The translations under genes and the position numbers were made by a program. Positions 37,795-48,110 of a stretch of 64,000 nucleotides of DNA are shown here, piece by piece (within the stretch, counting starts at the first letter, position 1; the number at the start of each line of letters is the position of its first letter). The stretch covers positions 932,277 through 996,276 of the forward strand of contig BCIJ01000001.1 in assembly GCA_001599935.1 (NCBI GenBank), written 5' to 3'. This DNA comes from Holtermannia corniformis (taxonomy: Eukaryota; Basidiomycota; Tremellomycetes; Holtermanniales). The notes beneath the pieces were generated by a model, which did no database searches, had not been told where the DNA came from, and saw only the letters and a program-made list of their open reading frames with translations.

Positions 37795-40572
37795 TCATGG
37801 CGCCTCGCCGTGACCAAAACTCGATCCGACGGCCCGCCCTCGCCGTCTATTATTGCCGAGCGTCGGCGGCTGTTGTGCATTGTGCTCCTTGCCAAAACTG
37901 AGCGCCCGTGGCTCTGTCGGTCTCTCGGCGGGCTCCATGTCCTCTTCGATCCACTTGTCAAAGGAGAGAGCCGGGGGAATGGCGCCGTCGTCAGGTCGGC
38001 CAGCAGGCGGCTCAAATGTCAATGCTGGCGGCACGCCGCTGTAGCTTGACGCGCGCGAGCTCGAGCTCATGGGTAATGACCAGCCTGGCAGGTCACTACT
38101 GAGGAAACCGTGGCCTGACTCGAGGTTGATCGGTGTGTGCGGGTACGCCGAGTTTGAGACGTGGCGGTAGTGCATGCTCGATGGAAGGCTGCTTGTGTTG
38201 AGCATCTGCGCCGATTCGGTCGGCGAGACGTCATAGTCGCTTGCTCGGCGGTTGGCGCCCACACTGCTCTCGGCTGGGTTGAACTGCCACGCGTCGGTCG
38301 GGCTGAGCGGCACCGCGGCGGAAAGTGATGGGCCTTCTGCGCTCTCGCCTTCTCGGTAGGAACCGCTGTCCGGGTCGTCCAGTTGAAAGGATAGGTACCC
38401 GGTTGCCGGCTGGAACGAGACCGGTCGGAGATAGTCGTGCTCTGGCGCCAGAGTCTGGTCGGTGCCTTGATCTTGTGCCCACTGTGACGCGATCCGCGAT
38501 GCCAGGGTGGAGGAGAGCTCGAACGACTTGGGCTCGACATCGTCCGGCGGCACTGCATATATCAGTGCTGCTTCACAAGTCTGCGCCAAACCTACTTGTC
38601 AGATCTGACCATTGGTTGACGGCGTCTCCAGAGTCGACGTCCCAGTTGGCCACCATCGGTCCATGCGATGGGTCCTCTTCAAGCAAGCACCACATGGCTG
38701 CAAACGAGTTGGCTCCTTCACCCTCTGGTACAGCGTAGCCGTCATAGCCTGGCATGTCACCCTGGGCCAGATCGTCCGGCAAGGGGATCGGCTCAAACAT
38801 GTACGGCACAGCGAACGACGACTCGAGTGATGGGAACCCTTGGGAAGCTTCCCAGCCTGGACCTGCTTGGGCGTCGCCATGGTCGCCGATAGTCGGAGCT
38901 GCGGTGCGCGGTCGACTGGGTGGGACAACGAGGTAACCCGGCTCGGCGCGTAGAGGTCCTGTCGACTTTTGCGGTGACGGTTGCGGCGCGAGCGACGGCG
39001 TTGCCGCTGTCGGAAAGGGAAATGGGTCCATCGGGTACACAAACGTCGAGTCGTCTGGTGAAGGTTCTTGCTGGCCAAATGAAAAGTTGCTCTCAAACGC
39101 CATGGGCGGAGCGGGAGTCAGAGGATGCGGGTGGTGGTACGCTTGCCGTGCGTCAGCTTGGTACTGGCAGTTGCATGGCCACTCACTGCCGTCGCTCGCC
39201 CAGAAGACTGTAGTGCCAGCCGCAACGGCGTCCTCTGCCGAGCTACGCCGTTCATCAGACGTGCTCGAGCCGGGACCGGGGAACGTCAATGCGCGCGCGA
39301 GGCCAGGCGGCGGGTGACTGTTTCGGCGCGGGTGAGAGTCGGACGAGGTCGCAGTGGCGTATGGCGAGGTTGGCGTAGCGCGGTGGCGATTGCGAACCGG
39401 ACGGCCTGCGCGCGGCGCTGTCAAGCGCGTCAGCTAATTCGAGCCGAGATGATCTATTATCAATCACCTGTAGCGGCCCGCATCTCCTTTTCACGCTTGG
39501 CCTGTTCCTTCTCGAGCTCCTTTTGCTCGCGCAGCTTGATCTTGTCAGCTTTCCGGAGAGGCTGAAACTTGTAGTTGGGGAATTTGCGTTGGTGCTGGTT
39601 CGTCAGCATAGCCCTGAATGCAACTGGAAGCCTTACCTCCATCTTTTTCTGATCGCTCAAACGCTCATACTTGGACCGGACTTCGGGTGTCTCACTTCGC
39701 CAGAGAGCACTGATGAGCTTGCTGATATCTGCCTGTGGTAGCCCACGACCCGTCTTGCCCCGGCCAAGCGCCAGCAGGCCTTCGGTCGGCGGCTTGACGC
39801 CCTTTTTCCCCTTTGCCATCTTGGGTGGACCTGCCTGGGAGAGCGGCTCCTTGATAGGGCTGGTCGCTCTGGACGCATCCGACGTCTCTGCAGCGGCGGC
39901 GTCGTCGCCCGACGAGGCCGATGTCGACTGGGCGGCGACGACATCGTCCAGACCAGGCAGGGCTTCACCGGCAGCGATCGCTCTCAACTTGTCTGAGCGG
40001 TATAAAATCCACGCGTTGGGTGGCCGAGGGGTGTGTTCGGGCTTGACTGGTGAAGCCGAGGTGGTTGCAGACGGCGTCGGGGTGGCCGCTTTGTTTGCTT
40101 TGGACCGCGATGGCGGTGGGAGCGGCATGACGGGCGGTGGCATCAGCTGAGCTGCCGTCAGTGTCGACGGGCCAGCTTGGAGTTGAGACGGATGCGCGGC
40201 GTGGGGATGATAGTTGTAGCCTTGGTGCGTCGAGTACGCTGGGACGCTATATGCCGAGCCAGGATAGCCGTGCGAGCCGATGCCGGATGAAGAACCCTGG
40301 TACGAGCCAACGTCTTGCGGCTGCGGGTACGCCGACGGCTCGACCCGTTGAGCGATCAGATCCGGGTGGACGAGCAATGTGGAAGACGTCGAGGCGACGG
40401 GCTGAGTGTGAGTGGACGGGGTAGGGATTGGCCTGGGTTCCGATGGCTGACTTGTGCCAGCGTGCAGAGAAGCGTCGACAGCGAGGGAGGCGTTTGATCG
40501 GCCCTTTGCATGGCGCGTCTGTGGTGGGGACGCGGGTGCGGCGTGCGCTCGCCGAGTGGTGACGGGCGGCAT
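37795..40572 (-). CDS. HMG-box transcription factor with interrupted box
   Basis: A sequence-specific HMG-box regulator of the fungal sexual-development type (relatives include Ste11, Prf1 and Rox1). The start at 40572 gives MPPVTTRRAHAAPASPPQ and a Pro/Ser/Gln-rich tail. The box begins HTPRPPNAWILYRSDKLRAI, is broken by a low-complexity insert of roughly 80-90 residues, and resumes ADISKLISALWRSETPEVR, YERLSDQKKMEHQRKFPNYKF with a basic extension, KLREQKELEKEQAKREKE. A long, mostly disordered C-terminus follows, ending GNNRRRGRAVGSSFGHGEAP at 37795. Introns at about 38575, 39420-39470 and 39595-39640 separate four large exons. It is probably nuclear. Targets cannot be read. Confidence 0.85.
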
Positions 40573-41391
40573 GGTGCTCCGAGTCGGTGCGTGTGTACGA
40601 CTGGAGACGGAGAGCAGTGTGAGCGAGTGAGGTGCGTGCGGGAAAATGACAACAGTGCAAGAGGGGTGCCAACAGGACGATAGGGGTCCACAGGGGCGGC
40701 GACGGCGCAAGAGCAGAGGGCGAACGCGAGCGCACAGATCGCCACGGCGCACTAGCCACACTCTGTCGTTGGCTCACCCTCGACCGGTTCACTCACCTCG
40801 TTCGCTGCTCATGGGCGAGCACCGAGCAGAGTGCTCGCGCGCGACCCAACACTCGCCAGCTGGCCTCGCTCGATATACAAATCCCACAGCGAGGCGAGTC
40901 CGGCCGAGGTTACTTGCACGTGCCGAGAGCTTGTAATCCTTAGGGCACCGTTACTGAGCTGCGCAGCCTGGGTTGCTTGCAGTCTGCTCACCGTCACGGG
41001 TGGCTACGTCGCCCTAGGGACAGTCTCGATCGGAGAGATACATGAAATCACACAGCACGTCCCCCCTGGCGGGACTCTGCCCGGCGGCGATCCATGACCG
41101 CCAAGGCAGTCATCGAGTGCGCGCTCTCGCACGGCGCCGTGGCCAGGGACGCGGCCTGCGCGCCACCCGAGCTGCTGGCCGCTCATGAAACAGTCAGCAG
41201 CGCGCACCCGAGCCGCGCGGTGACGGCGCCACCACCGAAGCTTAAGTGGATCACTCTCAACCCGGCGTCGGGAACGTCGGATGCACCCTCGGATGCACCC
41301 TGAACTTGACGCAGAGCACGGCAGCGGAGACAGCTCGCGCGAGCGCATCCACACGTGCAGCGCTCCACAAGTTTCATTCCGTACATCTCTC
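40573..41391. promoter_or_regulatory. Upstream region of HMG-box gene
   Basis: This 819-base spacer holds the promoter of the HMG-box gene and the 3' end of the Zn2Cys6 gene. The first 200 bases upstream of the HMG start are unusually rich in GAG/CTC runs (long 5' UTR likely). A tandem GGATGCACCCT repeat is at about 41278-41302. No gene was found. Confidence 0.35.
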
Positions 41392-44300
41392 TCAGTCGAC
41401 ATGCTCGGACGCACCGGCCGCCGGCCAGTCTTGACCAGCGTCCAGCACGAATTCGTCCAAGTTGAGGATTGAGCCGTCTGCTGCCGGCGCATTGGCAGTA
41501 AAACTAGGTACGACCTGACTGTCGCTGCTATCAGTCTGGGTCACCCTGCGCTCGCGCGATGGCTCACGGCGGTGGATAGAATGCCAGAAACGGCGCAATG
41601 TCTGCGTGCACGGCCCACGCGGAGTTGGTTGCCCCGATGCCCGAGCCAGACGACGGTGGCGGCGCGCCATGCGCCAGTATCCGTTGCACCGCCTGGATGA
41701 TCCCGCCAATGTCGCCCCACGCTCATCTCGGCATCAACAGCGGTCATTGATCCCCGCACGCGACGCACCCCAGCCCATCTGATACAGACCCTCGATACAC
41801 CATCCGACCTCGAGCTGCTTGCGTTGCCACGTCCAGTCGGTGCCTGCACGCTACGACCCCGTCAGTGACTCATCGCGGATAAATGAACGCGGACCGTCGG
41901 AGGGTATCCTCGCTCGCGGCAGGGGATTTCCGCGAGCGCCATGGTCGCATACGCCAGTCCGCGCAGCACAACGCCCGCATCTGAGACATCAGGGCCCGAT
42001 CCCAGTCAATAAGCCGATCTTACGTGCGAGCAGATCGGTCGAAAGGATCGACTGGTGAGGTCAGTCGTTGCGCATGCCGATGTTTGCGGAGGGCCACCGG
42101 ACGGACCTTGACAAACAGGGCATAGCCCCGCAGGGCTTGCAACGTGTGCTCAGAGCTCTCGCGGAACAGCTGCCGGGTCATTTCCAGCGCATCGGGTGGA
42201 GCGTCTTCAGGGCTCCCCGATTCCGGTTCCTCGCGCACCGTCCCCGTCGCCGGGGATCTAACGTTGGTCCGGAACTCTTGCTGCTCGCGAACAACCTGAA
42301 ACAGTCAGCGCAAGCGTTTCACCCTAGCCGGGACTCGCATTGTGTATGACGAGGTGGAGATGGACCATGCACGACCTCACATTGGCTGCACAACTCTCAG
42401 CAAGCCGCAAGCGCCGGTCGGATGCACTCACTGAGCCACTGCCGAGGTCAGCGTCATCAGTATCAGAGACTGACGTACGTTCAAAGGAGAGAAGCGCGGA
42501 AGCCACGTAGACACTTTGGCCACCAGGTTGACCGAGTTTGAGATCACCCTCGACACCTCGGCCTAGTCGAGGGGTGAGTGACGCTGACCCGGCGCGATTG
42601 TGACCTACCAAGTCATCCCACACTTTGCGAATGTCCGAGATGAACCTGTGAAAGTCGAGCGTGCCCGGCCGGAGAGCCGGATGCGAGATGTTGAAAGCGA
42701 CAAAGCGCGCGATCGCAGCAATGGTCATGAAGGAGCTATGCACTCAGTGACCCATAGAGCAGCCCGATGCACCCACCCTAAAAAGTGACGCAGTGCGTCC
42801 ATGCCCTCTGACATGGCCACGGACATTGAGTGTCGGGTGATATGCTCGAATGGCGGGGTCACCTTTTCCTCACGCCTGCAGTCATGAGCGCCTGAACTGC
42901 ATGCGCCGCTTGCCTACATCTGTGGTAGATTACGGCCTGTAGCAGACGACATGGCGTCATTGATCCAGCTGTCAAATCCTCAGCGCGCTAAGCATCGAAT
43001 GCACTCGGGCACTCACGCCGTCCGGTAGATCCTGCTGACTTTCATGTTGGCAGCTTGTAAGAACGCGTGGAGCTCGTCGTTGGGCTTGATCGAATCTTCA
43101 AGATGCCATTTGAGCTCGAGCGCCTCGCAGTGGGCCGCAATGGCGGACAACAGGGCTCGTCCTGACTTGATCAGCTCACGCGCCGGTGCAGTCGAACTCA
43201 CTTTCGAGCAGAGCCTCCTTGTCCGGCTCACCCATCTCGTCGTTTGAATTTAGCATCGTCTGAAGCATCAGCATGGCTTGGATACCGTCCAAGGACGGCT
43301 TGCGGAGAATGGCGTGCTTGTCGATGAGCTGGTGGGCGCGATCCAAGAGGGCACGGCACATGGGTTCCCGAGCAACACCCCATCGAAGCCGAGATGCGTT
43401 GGTTGTGGTAATCTAGGATATTTAGTGTGAGTCGGGCATGCAGAGTGAGATACACACATCTGCTATTGCTGTGTAGGTCAGCGCAACTCAATGGCCATCT
43501 GCCGAGGCTCACATGCATCTGGGATCATGCCCAGGACCGCCGGATTGGTCGTGTATCTTGCACCCCACGCTTCTAGTAGGGTATGAGTGCGACGCGAGGA
43601 TCACTGCTCGCAGCAAACGTACCGATCATGGCGCAAGTCGCCTCGGCAACGCCCATATCCTCGCCCAGCTGGCCCGCGGCAGTATAGCGTTGCAGAAAAT
43701 CTTCCGGATCAATGGCAGGCATCTGATAATGGACCGAGTCGAAGAACTCGCGCACCAGTGTCCTGTCACCTCTCAGCCCCCACCTCTCCCAAGCTTACGG
43801 ACCTACCTCGAGAGCTGGGTACCAAGTGACTTGCCCGACAGTTGATGATCGACCGTCCAGTCGGTCATTTGCAGCTGCGCTTGCATCATGCTCGCCTGCG
43901 CCCGTGCGTGCGAGCCATAGCTCGTCAAGGACGCCGCATCAAACTCGGCCGGTGGGGAACCAAACAACCCAAAGAAATCGGGCGGTAAGCTCAGATCGGC
44001 GCTCCCACTCGCAGGCGTCGAGCTAGGAGGGATGCCCAGTATCGCGTCCCAGTCGGGCGTGCTGGCCGCAGTTGGAAAGAAGAAGGGGACATCGACTTGG
44101 GTGGACGCGGGTGTGGGCGCTACTACCCCGTGCTGCTGCTTGGCCGCTTCTATACGGTTACCTGTCCTTCTGGGCGGTGCTTTGGTCTGATTACGGACGG
44201 TTGTGCACTGGATCCCCTTCTTGGTGCATGGCGTGCACTGCAGGGTCGGATCGGTGGAGCACGCAAAGGCCTGGAGCGCGTCTTGGAGCACAAGCAGGTC

Positions 44301-44496
44301 GCACTTGACTCGACGGAGCTGTTCGTCGCAGTCAGCTCATGGGTACGAGCCGCTGAAGAAGTCTGACTTTGCAAGCGTCACAGGCCGCGTTCTGTCCTAT
44401 CGAATGCACTATCAGCCATGCACAGCCTCAAGGCGTCGACAACCTACGCCGCTTGACCTGCTTTGATGGTACACTCGGGCCGCTCTGTGGATCCAT
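41392..44496 (-). CDS. Zn2Cys6 fungal transcription factor
   Basis: A Gal4-type binuclear zinc cluster becomes visible only after splicing. The start at 44496 gives MDPQSGPSVPSKQ, an intron leads to NAACDACK, and a second joins LRRVKCDLLVLQDALQAF and then QCTPCTKKGIQC. Both C-x2-C-x6-C halves are complete, with an expanded loop between them. A linker and acidic/hydrophobic stretch (FFPTAASTPDWDAILGIPP) precede the fungal-specific middle homology region: MREFFDSVHYQMPAIDPEDF, LDRAHQLIDKHAILRKPSLD, IQAMLMLQTMLNSNDEMGE, MTIAAIARFVAFNISHPALR. The end is NLDEFVLDAGQDWPAAGASE with stop at 41392-41394. Many introns are required and several internal boundaries are unsettled. It is nuclear; target genes are unknown. 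Confidence 0.75.
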
Positions 44497-44798
44497 CCTC
44501 ACGATCACGATGCCCTTGCTCAATCGACGACACTGGTCCACACAACATGCAGTAGTAATCAAGCCCGAAGCTGAGAGCGCCTCCACGTGGGTTATGTCTA
44601 TTTCCACCGTAGCATGAGTCACACTGTGACATTTTGTATACGCTATGTACAGGCCGACTACAGGACCAGCTTCACAGAAGATGTAGTCGGTTGGCGCTCG
44701 CGCCGATCCGAATCCGAGATGAAAAGAGAGAAAGAGAGGGGCGATCTGCTGGCGTCAGAACTCTGCCACGCATAGCTCAACGAGGCTCACCGTCGAGA

Positions 44799-45724
44799 TC
44801 AAGCCCAGACCCAGGTGACCTCGCCGGTACCGAGTGCGCTGGACAAGCGGCCGACGCTAAGAGCATCAGCATCTTATGACCAAAGTCAGTCAAGCACGCA
44901 CCCAGATTCTGCAAACTGGTTGAAGAGCGACTCGGTCATGTCGAGGCTGCCGATCGTGCACTCTGGGCACCGGTCCTGGACGACGGCAGACGCAGTCTTG
45001 CCCTTGTCTACGACTCGTCAGTATGCACTTGGGCATGGTGCGCGAGCCGACGTACGAGTGATCAAGAGTTTACGACCGCAGATGGGGTTCTGGTTCGGGT
45101 TGCCCGTACTGCCGCTGCGCCCGTCTGTCAGCATCGTCGCAGCAAAACGTGTTAAGCGAGCACTGACGGGAACTGGTCAAACAGTGCGGCAGCGACAGCG
45201 ACAATTTTGTCACCAGAGCTGTTGACGTTGCCGCATGCGCCGAGACCGGGTGCAAAGTACGTGCCGTCGCCCGAGAAGGGCCCTGCGACGGCCGCAGGCA
45301 GACTGGGGTCGCCTCCGCCAGTCGTCGGTTGCGGCTCGGCCGTGACAGACGAAGAGCTAGGTGCGATTTCAGGAATGATGGTGCTCGTGGCCGTGTGCTT
45401 GGCGATGGCCTCGACGGCTGGGATGGAAGACGTAGTGGCTTCGACTGGGCCGGAAGACGCGCTAGGAGCGGCCGTGCTGCTAGCTTGGATACTGGTGCTG
45501 CTAGGAACAATGGCAGGGGCCGAAGGACGCTTGACGCGGCAGCCTGGAGGCTTGCGACCATGCTCCTTGAGCATCCTCTTGTGACATGCGGCGAGTGCAA
45601 AGTCGCCATGGCCATTGACAGGGAACGGGTTGTATGCCTTTGGCGTGGGGCGAGCGTCCGAGACGACGCCAAGGCCCAGGCCGAGAGCGAGCGCGAGCAC
45701 GATGGCCGACGCGGAAAAGTGCAT
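44799..45724 (-). CDS. Secreted double-psi beta-barrel (RlpA/barwin-like) protein 1
   Basis: The start at 45724 gives a clear signal peptide (MHFSASAIVLALALGLGLGV), a propeptide-like part with a dibasic Kex2-type site (CRVKR/PSAPA), a Ser/Thr/Ala/Pro linker, then the DPBB domain: GDGTYFAPGLGACGNVNSSG, IVAVAAALFDQFP, NPNQNPICGRKLLIT, ASAVVQDRCPECTIGSLDM, ESLFNQFAESG and VGRLSSALGTGEVTWVWA. An intron inside the last segment removes an apparent early end; the true stop is at 44799-44801. Such small extracellular proteins resemble expansin/cerato-platanin folds and may loosen or bind cell-wall polysaccharide. The catalytic Asp/His pair of endoglucanases was not confirmed. A paralogue is next door. 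Confidence 0.85.
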
Positions 45725-46230
45725 GCTAGGCTAGTAGGCTAAGCATAATCAGTAGCGGGACGACTAGTGGGCCAAGTAGACGTACTAGGTTTTGCTTGGT
45801 GTGCTTTAGCGACGTTGGAGGACAGAGCCGGCTGTCAGTGTCAGTGAGAGCGAGTGGGGTGTAGAGAGCGTGTGGGCGTGCGTGTTATACGCTGCGCAGA
45901 GGAATGGGGTGCAACGGGAGGGTGAGAAGAAAAGGTGGAATGAGGGTGAAAGCGAGTTGGACTGGACTGGGCGAAGAAAGGAGGGTGCTCGACCACGCCG
46001 CTCGGACGCGTCCAGCACGCACGCGACGCATTGTTCGTGGCCCGACCGACCGCGTCTTCTCACCATCGAGCCTTGGCACGGCTCACGGATGCAACAGAGT
46101 GCTGGCAGTGGACAGGCGTAAAGACATTGACCACTGCATCAAGCATCTGGTACTCCTGATCCTGACCCAAAGCAAACCCCTCTCGGGCGGTAGCCGGCTA
46201 CCGCCCACCGGCCCACACGCAGTGTAGACC
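45725..46230. promoter_or_regulatory. Upstream region of first DPBB gene
   Basis: About 500 bases lie between the tandem DPBB genes and should contain the promoter of the downstream copy. The 5' part (45850-46000) is purine-rich on the plus strand. No gene is seen. Confidence 0.35.
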
Positions 46231-47190
46231 TCAAGCCCATTGCCTGGTAGTCTTGTCAGCGGCTGCAAACGCACGAGGCGAGGCAAGACTGACCAAGTGA
46301 TCGGGACCATGCCGTCGTCGAGCGAGGCGATGGCCTTGAAGGCGCCTTCCGACAGGTCGATCGAGTTGTTCGAACTGTTCCAGGTTATTGTTGGCTGACG
46401 GGTTGACAGAGAGACACTTACACGCAGGTTGGGCAGACGTCGGCAATGGTGATCGTGACAGACTTTTGGTCTGGTGGGGTCAGCCTCGCCCGTGTAGCTT
46501 GCGAGTCACTCACTGTTGGTGTTGGTGATGACGACCTGCTTGCCGCAGTACTCGCTGACCTGCGCGGGGTCAGCATTGTGCTGATATGAGCGCAGTACGC
46601 ACCACGCCAAAGTCGGACCACCAGAACTGGTCAATGGCACCGATCAAGTCGCTACGCATTCGTCAGCGTTGACCAAGCCTCGACATGACGACGCACCTGT
46701 CCGAGTGCACGGTACCGCACGCGCCGGCGACACCGCCTTGGTAAAAGTAGGTCGCAAACCCGCCAGTGAACGTCTGGCCCGATCCCGAAGCCGAAGTCGA
46801 GCTCGCGGCCGGCGCGGCGCTCGTCGAGGAAGACGCGAGCTCGATCGAGGTCGTCGAGCTCGCAGTCTGCGTCTGGTTGGTCCAGTTGTCGTTGGCGACG
46901 AGAGTCGTCGAGGCTGAAGCCACTGCGGATTCGGCCGCGATCGACGAGGTGGCTGCCGCTGCCGTCTTGCACGCACGCTTCTTCATCTTGAGGCCGTTTT
47001 TCGAGTGCAGGGTCCGCTTGACCTTGCGGCGGTACGAGCCGTGGCCTGCGGCGCTGGCGTAGCTAGCCTCGGCGTTGGGCGATGCGCGAAAGGCGTTCAA
47101 CGCCTCGGGTGCGGGAGCTGGCGACGGCGCGGCCGCGACCAGGAGGGAGAGCAAGGGCAGGACCGAAAGGAATGCGATGGTGCAGTGCAT
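46231..47190 (-). CDS. Secreted double-psi beta-barrel (RlpA/barwin-like) protein 2
   Basis: The start at 47190 gives a signal peptide (MHCTIAFLSVLPLLSLLVAA), a region with several dibasic sites (YRRKVKR, LKMKKR/ACKT), a Ser/Thr-rich linker likely to be O-glycosylated, and then the DPBB core: FTGGFATYFYQGGVAGACGT, SDLIGAIDQFWWSDFG, VSEYCGKQVVITNT, SVTITIADVCPTC, SIDLSVGAFKAIASLDDG and VPITWQWA. The final exon is reached through an intron starting GTCAGT after the Trp codon; the stop is at 46231-46233. It shares layout but little identity with the next gene (44799-45724), so the pair is an old tandem duplication. The job is probably in cell-wall modification or host/substrate interaction. Confidence 0.85.
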
Positions 47191-48110
47191 GGTTGCGACT
47201 CGGTCTTGTGCTGATATAATCAGCAAGCAGCGGTGCACGCGTAGGGTCCACTCACGTAGAGGTCAGTGTCTAACGGCGTTGCTACGAAGGAGCGTGTGGG
47301 TGACTGTACGGTAAGGAGCGGGCGGGACTCGATCAACGAGGCGAGAGAGAAGGTGGTGGTTGGGTGAGAAGGGGGTGCGTTCGGAGACAACAAGGAGAAT
47401 GCTGCGGCGCAGGCGGGCGGGCACGCTGCGGGGATTCGGTCGGCAAGCGACGCGCCTCGAGTTTGCACACGCACGCGGAGTGGCGCCACTGTGCGTTTCA
47501 GCTGCCCCCGTTCAGTCTGCGCAGTGCTGTGTCTGCATGCGGTCTGCCTTGACCGCTGTACAGCGCAGTCGAGCAGCGTGATCGTCGTCGGCGATCCGTG
47601 TGCTCGGCGACGCAACGAGGGTGCGAGAGAAGGCGGGATGAACGCTGTGGCAGCCGTGCGAGATGGCGCTCCGACGCGTCCACGGCCGGTTTCAGCAACT
47701 CGACGACGGTTGCAACGCGACGACCAGCCTCTAGCAGGTATGCATGGCTTGAATCGATCAGCGGCGTCTAGCCCCAGACTGGCATGCTAGTGCTCGACGC
47801 CAGAAGCCCCCTTTGACCCAGAAGGATTGCTGAGCGCACCTTAGACAGGCGTAACCCCTCATGTTCGCCGTCGGCGTTATTGCAAACGCCGAGACGATGA
47901 CCGCTGGGGTTTGCGCATCTTCTTTGACGTTTGCTGCTCGCCGTCTCGAGCCTTCCACACGGTTCCCTCGCCGTCTACTCCTTTCAGCCAGACAGATTTC
48001 ACAACCACGTCTCGAGCAGCCCTGCAACCGTCAACACCGATTCAAGGCTTGCATCCGTCTACAAAAGAAAACTCTTCACCCCTCCACTCGATTGAAAAAG
48101 TTCAGCAACC
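47191..48110. promoter_or_regulatory. Divergent region between DPBB gene and SSE1
   Basis: The 920-base spacer between two divergent genes contains both promoters. Near SSE1 there is a pyrimidine-rich 5' UTR (ACTCTTCACCCCTCCACTCG). I looked for repeated GAA/TTC heat-shock elements and saw none that were well spaced. A few unlikely ORFs were left out. Confidence 0.4.

Noticed and set aside
37795..44496. The HMG-box and Zn2Cys6 regulators as a mating-type locus.
   Set aside because: Basidiomycete mating loci carry homeodomain pairs or pheromone/receptor genes; neither is present here, so I treat the neighbours as unrelated regulators.
45070..45672. Long ORFs overlapping the DPBB genes in other frames (also 46663-47238 on the wrong frame and plus-strand frames).
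   Set aside because: They are shadows of the low-complexity Ser/Thr/Ala linkers, which stay open in several frames.
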